The translations under genes were made by a program, and so were the position numbers. 5,629 nt of DNA, taken from contig PKSZ01000697.1 of assembly GCA_002869425.1 (NCBI GenBank), positions 1 to 5,629 on the forward strand. The letters are read 5' to 3'. The notes beneath the pieces are model-generated. The model was not told where the DNA came from. It was given only the letters and a program-made list of their open reading frames with translations, and did not search any database. Below are positions 1 to 4,510 of the stretch, in pieces; the stretch's first letter is position 1; every line of letters starts with the position of its first letter. Source of the DNA: Marinilabiliales bacterium (lineage in GTDB: Bacteria; Bacteroidota; Bacteroidia; Bacteroidales; BM523).

Positions 1-117
1 AGAACCGTTCCAGTTGGTGCTATGTTCGGTCTCGGTTTTGATTTGTTGTTTCTCGCTTTATGTCAGTTGGATTGGTTTGTTGAATGGTTGCATGAAGTAG
101 CGAATATTATGATTTAA
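1..117 (+). CDS. possible C-terminal end of an unidentified gene (weak)
   Basis: One plus-strand frame is open from the left edge to a TAA at 115-117, giving 38 codons rich in Leu, Phe, Trp and Gly and ending VANIMI. It could be the tail of a membrane protein that starts outside the window. I recognise no motif, and a stop-free run of this length is not rare by chance. The DNA is strongly G/T-biased here, which by itself removes stops from this frame. Both other plus frames and the minus strand look worse. It may equally be non-coding sequence or the edge of an element that ended at the tRNA fragment further right. Treat it as unproven. Confidence 0.2.
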   Translation, partial: RTVPVGAMFGLGFDLLFLALCQLDWFVEWLHEVANIMI

Positions 118-175
118 AACCGACAGTAGAACCTTTCGCTAAGCAGCTTCTGTATAAAATAATAAGTAATTTGTT

Positions 176-192
176 TATTCATGGCATGAATA
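176..192. repeat. 17-bp palindrome, 8-bp arms with a single central base
   Basis: TATTCATG, then G, then CATGAATA: the two 8-base arms are perfect reverse complements around one central G. The odd, near-zero spacing suits a dimeric protein-binding site better than an RNA hairpin, which could not close a one-base loop. No gene start lies close enough to name a target, and a chance occurrence in AT-rich DNA is possible. Confidence 0.4.
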
Positions 193-217
193 TTGGTACT
201 ATATTACTGGTATCGAA

Positions 218-235
218 GCAATTGAAATAAATTGC
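218..235. repeat. hairpin with 6-bp arms and 6-nt loop beside the tRNA fragment
   Basis: GCAATT and AATTGC form a perfect 6-bp inverted repeat around the loop GAAATA. It sits where the D arm of the neighbouring tRNA-like sequence would fall. Just before it, GGTATCG at 209-215 can pair with CGTTACC at 281-287 in six of seven positions (one T-T mismatch), so a cloverleaf-like fold can be drawn. The loop lacks the GG pair that normal D loops need, so it is either a decayed D arm or a coincidence. Confidence 0.35.
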
Positions 236-239
236 GACC

Positions 240-288
240 AGGTGAGCCGAAATAATAAGGCTTGCAGGTTCAAATCCTGCCGTTACCA
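240..288 (+). pseudogene. tRNA 3' fragment, tRNA-Leu-like (T arm, long variable arm, acceptor 3' strand)
   Basis: The T arm is canonical: stem GCAGG (264-268), loop TTCAAAT (269-275), stem CCTGC (276-280), so GGTTCAAATCC fits the tRNA B box. It is followed by a seven-base acceptor strand CGTTACC and a discriminator A; CCA is not encoded in full, as is common in Bacteroidota. Before the T arm, GAGCC (244-248) pairs with GGCTT (259-263) around a 10-base loop, like the long variable arm of a class II tRNA, and GCCGAAA..GGCTTG resembles tRNA-Leu. No matching anticodon arm is present: only eight bases (236-243) separate the hairpin at 218-235 from this arm. The 5' half is therefore missing or degenerate. 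Such fragments are typical of integration scars at tRNA genes; an unusual functional tRNA is unlikely. The exact left limit is uncertain. Confidence 0.6.
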
Positions 289-298
289 CAAAGAATTC

Positions 299-350
299 AA
301 AAAAATGATTAACCAACCGACTTTGCTGTCTCATTTTTGTTTGATTAATC
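299..350 (-). terminator. rho-independent terminator of the three-gene operon
   Basis: Read on the minus strand, GATTAATCAAAC (350 to 339) pairs with GTTGGTTAATC (317 to 307): ten Watson-Crick pairs, one G-U wobble and one bulged A, closing a loop of about 21 bases. The stem is followed at once by A and then seven Ts (305 to 299). The wobble and the T run work only on the minus strand, so this terminates transcription coming from the operon, whose last stop codon is 33 bases upstream. The stem is AT-rich, so efficiency may be moderate. Confidence 0.6.
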
Positions 351-382
351 TCAATCTTGAGACCCTTTCTTATAATTTTTGA

Positions 383-2608
383 TTAGTTTCCTATATAAAA
401 CTGTTTGGAATGATTTCCGTAATCTGAAAATACAAATAAGTTATATATTCCTGAAGGTAGATTTCCTGTAACTATTTTAATAGAGTTGATTTTATCTGAA
501 TATTGTATTGTTTCTTGTTTTACCTGTTTTCCCCTCATATCGGTTATTGTAAATGTGTATTCGGTGTCATCAACATAATTAAGTTGTGCTTCCAGTATTC
601 CTTCATTAAAAAATACATTGGAAATTTGAACCTGATTATTTGATATACACTCATTATAGATAGATTTTAGAATCTTTGTTTTACCATCAAAATCTGTTTG
701 TGATAATCTGAAATACAGGTAATCCGTATCATCTTCCAGTTTATGTGAATATTCTCCTGATTTATTAGCTGTTGAGAAAACGGTTTTTTCATGCATCCAT
801 AGTTTGCCATCCATACTTTTTTCCAGGGTAAAATAGTTATTGTTTATTTCGTTGATGGTTAGCCAATTAAATAAAATGCTATTGTTTTCACAGATCGCAG
901 TAAAATCTGTTAATTCAACAGGTAGAGTAGTGCATGGTGATAAGCTAACAGAAACAACATCAATATTTCTTGGACCTAAAATTTTCACACAGGAACCAGA
1001 GGTTTCAAGGTCAGGGATATCCTGCCAAAGACCATCATCAGCAAGTTCATTTGTAACATCCGTATCTTCTGTATTCACAGCATATATTTGAAATGTTCCT
1101 GCAGAACCGTATTCCGCACTGGTGAAAACCCCCGATGTATTAGAACTGAGAATATTACCAGAAGAAACGAGTACATAGGTTTGAGAATATCCAGCATCGC
1201 TTGTATAGTTTTCTGAAGAAACCACAATATCATCGGGCTCGCATACGTCATCTTCTGTACAAACATTCAATGCTTTTCCTCGGTATGATGAGCTTAAATC
1301 AAAGCAATTGGAGGTAGTGGCAGCATACGTTTCAACATCAGCCCAATCAGAACCAACTGATAGAACTCCAGGGGCGGGATCTTCATAATTTGCTGCATAA
1401 ATGTAATATGAACCCACTGAAAGACCTGAAAAAGACCCCGTTGAGTTTATTTCAAGAATTAGGTTGCTCGATTCACTAACCAGGATATAATCGTGCGAAT
1501 AACCACTTTCCGTATGGTATCCAATGGTGCTTACATCAAAACTACCATCGTATGAATCGCAATCAGTAGGAGCAGAAGAAGAATTTGCACAAACTACCAC
1601 ATCATCAACATACCATTCTGCTGCAAAATCACCAGTATAGTGAAAACCAATATAAATCTGACTTCCAGCATAGGCTGATAAATCGATGTTTACTTCATCC
1701 CAGGTATCTTCACTTGTAATTGTACTATACACTGAAGTAAAACTTGATAAATCAGTAGAAACAACTACTTCATGAGTTTCAGCAGAAGAACTGTAGTTCA
1801 CGTAAGACCAGAATGTTAACTGAATATCTGTAGCAGTTGTAAGATCCAGTATGTCAGACATAAGGTAGTCATCGCAACCACTTGTAACATTGTTATCATT
1901 GTGAAATGCAGCATGAGAAGATGAATGAGATTGTGTAGTGGAAGAAGTCCAGCCGGCAGGATCGCCATTTTGAATGCTTGTCCAATCCGTTGGAGGAAAA
2001 GTTCCCGATTCAAAATCTTCATTTAATAGTTCGGTATAACCACTTCCGCAAGCACCAGATGAGCCCCCTGAAGTTGTTCCACATAGTTCAAAATCATCCA
2101 GTGCAGCGTAATAGCACCAGTCTCCATTATCATCATATGTAAAACGCACCTGGAAACTGGCATTAATGTAGGCAGAAACATCTACCGTTATGTTTTCCCA
2201 GTCAACACCGTTATCATAGCTTCCGATACTAACCCAGCTGCTTCCATCATATACTTCAACAGTAAATGAAGAACCACCATACATTCTGTGAATATACCTA
2301 AAGCTGAGTGTTACAGTAGAGTAGGAGCTTACATCATACGATGGAGAGCTAATTGTTTGGTTAGGATAGGATGCTATATCGTTGCCATCATTAATGTAAG
2401 CATAGTTTCCATTGGAGCTGGTGCTACTTAAATCGCCTTCAATATCATATGTTCCGGAAGTACTTACTCCGTTTTGCCAGCCTGTTCCATATGTCCAGCC
2501 TGAAGGTTGAGAGCTGAAATCTTCTGATTCAATGGTTGTTCCTGCGCATTGGGCCTTTGCCAGCGAATAGGAAGTAATAAAAATTATTATTAGAATTATG
2601 AGTCTCAT
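383..2608 (-). CDS. T9SS-exported multidomain adhesin-like surface protein
   Basis: This 741-aa protein begins with a signal peptide (residues 1-20, hydrophobic core LIILIIIFI, ending AKAQ). Two beta-jellyroll modules follow. The one at about 192-342 (NEDFESGTFPPTDW at its start, EWYVDDVVVC at its end) matches the choice-of-anchor J/cleaved adhesin type; the one at about 27-177 (EDFSSQPSGW, ending ALDDFELC) looks related. Two tandem repeats of about 100 residues (350-450 and 456-559) start and end with Cys. Residues 562-653 are the LPVELTDFTA..FNWLT..E segment, with YFRLSQTDFDGK, that commonly precedes the sorting domain. Residues 664-741 are a type A T9SS sorting domain with a LPSGIYNLFVF core. 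It should be exported by Sec, carried across the outer membrane by T9SS and anchored at the surface. The ATG at 2608 is chosen because the signal peptide starts there; the in-frame ATG at 2647 would lie inside the upstream gene. It is last in its operon, one base after the preceding stop. Adhesion is inferred; no catalytic motif is visible. Confidence 0.85.
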   Translation of the reverse strand: MRLIILIIIFITSYSLAKAQCAGTTIESEDFSSQPSGWTYGTGWQNGVSTSGTYDIEGDLSSTSSNGNYAYINDGNDIASYPNQTISSPSYDVSSYSTVTLSFRYIHRMYGGSSFTVEVYDGSSWVSIGSYDNGVDWENITVDVSAYINASFQVRFTYDDNGDWCYYAALDDFELCGTTSGGSSGACGSGYTELLNEDFESGTFPPTDWTSIQNGDPAGWTSSTTQSHSSSHAAFHNDNNVTSGCDDYLMSDILDLTTATDIQLTFWSYVNYSSSAETHEVVVSTDLSSFTSVYSTITSEDTWDEVNIDLSAYAGSQIYIGFHYTGDFAAEWYVDDVVVCANSSSAPTDCDSYDGSFDVSTIGYHTESGYSHDYILVSESSNLILEINSTGSFSGLSVGSYYIYAANYEDPAPGVLSVGSDWADVETYAATTSNCFDLSSSYRGKALNVCTEDDVCEPDDIVVSSENYTSDAGYSQTYVLVSSGNILSSNTSGVFTSAEYGSAGTFQIYAVNTEDTDVTNELADDGLWQDIPDLETSGSCVKILGPRNIDVVSVSLSPCTTLPVELTDFTAICENNSILFNWLTINEINNNYFTLEKSMDGKLWMHEKTVFSTANKSGEYSHKLEDDTDYLYFRLSQTDFDGKTKILKSIYNECISNNQVQISNVFFNEGILEAQLNYVDDTEYTFTITDMRGKQVKQETIQYSDKINSIKIVTGNLPSGIYNLFVFSDYGNHSKQFYIGN
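932..1561 (-). repeat. tandem ~100-residue protein repeats within the surface protein
   Basis: Two adjacent copies, coded by 1259-1561 and 932-1243, share the pattern GYS..Y.LVS, then N(S)TG.F, then IYA.N.ED, and a closing Cys. Both start with Cys-x-x-x-D. They differ enough at the DNA level to be an old duplication rather than a recent one. I cannot assign them to a named family; similar Cys-bounded modules occur in other large Bacteroidota secreted proteins. Confidence 0.6.
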
Positions 2609-2616
2609 TTTATTCC
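2606..2616 (-). promoter_or_regulatory. coupled stop/start with GGAA, second to third gene
   Basis: On the minus strand the junction reads GGAATAAAATG: the Glu codon and TAA of the upstream gene, one A, then the ATG. GGGA just upstream can act as a weak ribosome site. The one-base gap argues for translational coupling and supports the ATG at 2608 as the start. Confidence 0.5.
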
Positions 2617-3821
2617 CAGTTACCTGCATTTGCTGAACAGCAATCACTTTCTAGCGTTATACTAATTTGATCGGTGTTGTTATTGCATACACCACTACTT
2701 ACCAATGAAACATTTAAAGGTGGGTTAATATTGGAAATGGTTATAGATGATCCTGTATCTGTGCTACTTCCCCAGTTCCATTCATAACTTACGCCAGGTA
2801 AACTTGGTGCTGAAAGTGTTACATCGTCACCTACGCAGGCGGCCATGGTATCACCCTGGTCTATTTCAACAACAGATACACCTGATGAACCATCCACAGA
2901 GAAAGTATAATTGCATACATCACCGGCATAACCGTCGATCATTAAATAGTATGTTGTACCAGCAGTTATACCAGAGAAAGTCATTGAATGTGAACCGAAT
3001 AATGGGTTTGATGGACCGCAGTCAATATTGGTAAAGCTACTGCAGTTAGAAGATTCACAAACGCCAAATTGTACACCCGGTGTAGTTGTCGGGTCACCAT
3101 CTGCATCATGTTCGCAGTCTTCAACAACTACATCAATAGTAACACTGGTTCCTCCAGCCACAAATTGAATCCATGAATTGTTATTTAGGCTATAACCACA
3201 GCCCGAAATGCTTGCATCTTCTCCTGTTGCAACTGTATAGGCTGCTGAAGTTGTTCCACAATATCCATCAAAATCGCAGATTAGTGGCGAAGCAGAACAG
3301 TCGTCTGTTGCCAGAGCACCACAGGCAGTGGAAGGTGAATTGGAAAAGGTAATGGAAACTTCTGATAAAGTTCCTGTATAGCTTCCATCGTTATCAAAAC
3401 ATACGTACCAGGTACCGTCTGCGTCCATTCCATTGTTGTAAACACCCAGGTTGGTTTCCGGCTGGTAAGTTCCATTGTATGGAGGTGAACCAATCCATAT
3501 CGGGTTAGAGGAGTTGGAATTAAAGCATGTTACTGAATAGTCTGATCCTGCAACAAAACCATCATGATAGTACATATAATATTCAGTGCCATCCGGAGCT
3601 TTAAGTGAAATATACATGTCGTAAGTTGCAGAAATGCTCAAATCTATGCATACCTGCTCCAATCCATAAGCATCCGAAAGAGTTCCTACGCCGCTTACTG
3701 TAACCGGTATGCAGGTTGATGTAGAGCTTGGGATACTATATCCGGTACTGTTTGTAAATGTTTGTGCCTGAATCGATATTGCCAGCACAATAAAGTATAT
3801 GGTGATTAGTTTTTGTTTCAT
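2610..3821 (-). CDS. secreted multidomain protein: P-domain-like, PPC-like, Ig-like; no sorting domain
   Basis: This 403-aa protein has a signal peptide (residues 1-20, ending SIQAQ, no lipobox Cys). Residues about 22-160 resemble the proprotein-convertase P domain jellyroll: VSGVGTLSDAYGLEQVCIDL, then DMYISLKAPDGTEYYM, YNGTYQPE and ADGTWYVCFDND..YTGTLSEVSITF. Residues about 168-310 resemble the Cys-rich PPC-like module of Bacteroidota exoproteins (DGYCGTT, NNSWIQF, GVQFGVC, GTTYYLMIDGYAGDVCNY). Residues about 316-390 look Ig-like (ACVGDDVTLSAP, VSYEWNWGSSTDTG). The protein stops at CCSANAGNWE, which looks like the opening strand of a further Ig-like module, and has no T9SS sorting domain. 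It may be truncated, periplasmic, or dependent on a partner. No protease catalytic domain is present, so the P-domain-like region probably serves binding or stability. One-base gaps on both sides place it in the middle of the operon. Confidence 0.8.
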   Translation of the reverse strand: MKQKLITIYFIVLAISIQAQTFTNSTGYSIPSSTSTCIPVTVSGVGTLSDAYGLEQVCIDLSISATYDMYISLKAPDGTEYYMYYHDGFVAGSDYSVTCFNSNSSNPIWIGSPPYNGTYQPETNLGVYNNGMDADGTWYVCFDNDGSYTGTLSEVSITFSNSPSTACGALATDDCSASPLICDFDGYCGTTSAAYTVATGEDASISGCGYSLNNNSWIQFVAGGTSVTIDVVVEDCEHDADGDPTTTPGVQFGVCESSNCSSFTNIDCGPSNPLFGSHSMTFSGITAGTTYYLMIDGYAGDVCNYTFSVDGSSGVSVVEIDQGDTMAACVGDDVTLSAPSLPGVSYEWNWGSSTDTGSSITISNINPPLNVSLVSSGVCNNNTDQISITLESDCCSANAGNWE

Positions 3822-3829
3822 GTTATTCC
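3819..3829 (-). promoter_or_regulatory. coupled stop/start with GGAA, first to second gene
   Basis: The minus strand reads GGAATAACATG: the final Glu codon and TAA of the first gene, one C, then the ATG of the second. It is the same arrangement as at the next junction, and it supports translational coupling and the chosen start at 3821. Confidence 0.5.
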
Positions 3830-4323
3830 GTTAAGTAAATTCTTGTTTCTCTTAGTTTTTTGTGCGCTAGTTTTTTGTAATCGTTAGTATAACTTATTAC
3901 ATCTGTTTTGTTACCTTCCAGTAAGATGTTTTCAACACCCAACTCGTAAAACAGGGTAGAGAGCAGTTTTTCATTTGAAGGAGGAAAATAACTGGAAATA
4001 TACAAGTTGATTTTTCCATTATCATTCACCAGGAATACATCTGCCAGACTTGCATTTAATTCCACTTTCGCTATTTTACCATCAGAGGTTTCAAATAATT
4101 GGAGGTCAGAAATCAGTACAGGTACAGAATATTGGTATTTACCATTTGCACTTATCGACTGAATGGGCCAGCTAATGTTGGGCATGATTTCACTATGATT
4201 GCCTTTTGAATAACTTGCCAGATGCTTTGTGTTTTCAGAATTCTCTAATGTTTGCGAAAATGCCCCTGTGAAAACAAAAGAAAGACTGAAAATGATAAAT
4301 AATTTGCCAATTGATTTTTGCAT
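3823..4323 (-). CDS. small secreted protein of unknown function, first gene of the operon
   Basis: I do not recognise this 166-aa protein. It opens with a clear signal peptide (MQKSIGKLF, hydrophobic core to about residue 20, likely cleavage after AFSQ at 24) without a lipobox Cys, so the mature part should be periplasmic or exported. The mature protein contains no cysteine. Its centre (about 65-140) alternates beta-like stretches (YQYSVPVLI, KIAKVEL, ADVFLVN, KINLYISSYF) with an alpha-like LLSTLFYELGV, suggesting a small mixed alpha/beta domain. The C-terminus is basic (KKLAHKKLRETR). There is no T9SS sorting domain. The ATG at 4323 is preferred because the signal peptide starts there; an in-frame ATG at 4371 would add 16 hydrophobic residues coded by the AT-rich leader. 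It is followed after one base by the next gene, so it probably works with the two surface/secreted proteins. No Shine-Dalgarno sequence is visible, which is usual for Bacteroidota. Confidence 0.75.
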   Translation of the reverse strand: MQKSIGKLFIIFSLSFVFTGAFSQTLENSENTKHLASYSKGNHSEIMPNISWPIQSISANGKYQYSVPVLISDLQLFETSDGKIAKVELNASLADVFLVNDNGKINLYISSYFPPSNEKLLSTLFYELGVENILLEGNKTDVISYTNDYKKLAHKKLRETRIYLTE

Positions 4324-4399
4324 ATTTATGAATATTAAAATATAGATCTGTATATTAAATATGATTAACAAAATGAAAATGTTTCATTAAGATTTACAT
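4324..4399 (-). promoter_or_regulatory. AT-rich 5' leader of the operon
   Basis: The stretch between the predicted promoter and the first ATG is about 70 bases and very AT-rich. It contains a perfect 7-bp inverted repeat (4372-4388, AATGAAA-ATG-TTTCATT) near the probable 5' end of the transcript and a weaker dyad centred on GATC in ATATAGATCTGTATAT. No known riboswitch pattern was recognised. Confidence 0.35.
4372..4388. repeat. 7-bp inverted repeat with 3-base loop in the operon leader
   Basis: AATGAAA and TTTCATT are exact reverse complements around ATG. As RNA it could form a small leader hairpin just after the predicted start of transcription; as DNA it could be a binding site. The AT content makes the stem weak. 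Confidence 0.4.
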
Positions 4400-4431
4400 C
4401 AAATTTACTTTACACAGTAAGTCGTTTCAAT
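4400..4431 (-). promoter_or_regulatory. Bacteroidota-type promoter of the three-gene operon
   Basis: On the minus strand TAAATTTG (4407 to 4400) fits the Bacteroidota -7 consensus TAnnTTTG exactly. Twenty bases upstream lies ATTG (4431 to 4428), a three-of-four match to the -33 TTTG element, with a spacer in the expected range. Transcription would start near 4393-4396, about 70 bases before the first ATG. TTTACA occurs on the plus strand at 4393-4398 and 4409-4414, bracketing the -7 element as a direct repeat with 16-bp period; this may be a regulator site, possibly for the adjacent AraC-type protein (inference). Confidence 0.5.
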
Positions 4432-4437
4432 TTTTAC

Positions 4438-4482
4438 GGGTAAGAAGAAGTACGGAAAGAGGAAAATCGTACGAAAAAAGGC
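4438..4482. other. purine-rich tract downstream of the regulator gene
   Basis: The plus strand is almost all purine here. It contains GTACG (4450-4454) and CGTAC (4468-4472) as a 5-bp inverted repeat. On the minus strand it reads as pyrimidine-rich RNA with T runs after the regulator's stop codon, but I find no stable hairpin before a T run, so a terminator for the regulator cannot be claimed and readthrough into the operon is possible. Confidence 0.3.
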
Positions 4483-4510
4483 TAAAAATCAATAAAAACG
4501 GGATGTTAAA

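Larger units (their letters stand above)
118..382. other. non-coding region between the left-edge frame and the operon end
   Basis: No protein-coding frame is credible here. The stretch holds a 17-bp palindrome (176-192), a 6-bp-arm hairpin (218-235), a tRNA 3' fragment (about 240-288) and the minus-strand terminator of the operon (299-350). A second small dyad, TCTCAA-TC-TTGAGA at 349-362, lies between the operon's last stop codon and that terminator; its loop is only two bases, so a full hairpin would need to open at the tip. The segment 118-175 shows nothing I can name. Confidence 0.6.

Noticed and set aside
328..363. GTCTCA (328-333) and TGAGAC (358-363) as a separate terminator stem
   Set aside because: The loop is 24 bases, no T run follows on either strand, and the overlapping stem at 307-350 with seven Ts is a better terminator.
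840..1091. Plus-strand open frame of 83 codons
   Set aside because: It lies wholly inside the minus-strand surface-protein gene, has no recognisable domain, and the minus frame has clear homologous modules.
1075..2022. Minus-strand frames at 1075-1266 and 1816-2022
   Set aside because: They are out-of-frame readings within the surface-protein gene, without motifs or start signals.
2609..2647. ATG at 2647 as the start of the surface protein
   Set aside because: It adds 13 polar residues before an obvious signal peptide and overlaps the upstream gene by 38 bases; the ATG at 2608 fits the one-base spacing seen at the other junction.
2747..3034. Plus-strand open frame of 95 codons
   Set aside because: It is antisense to the PPC-like and Ig-like part of the 403-aa protein, and its composition (many His, Arg, Gln) is that of a shadow frame.
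3281..3493. Minus-strand frame of 70 codons
   Set aside because: It is an alternative frame inside the P-domain-like coding region.
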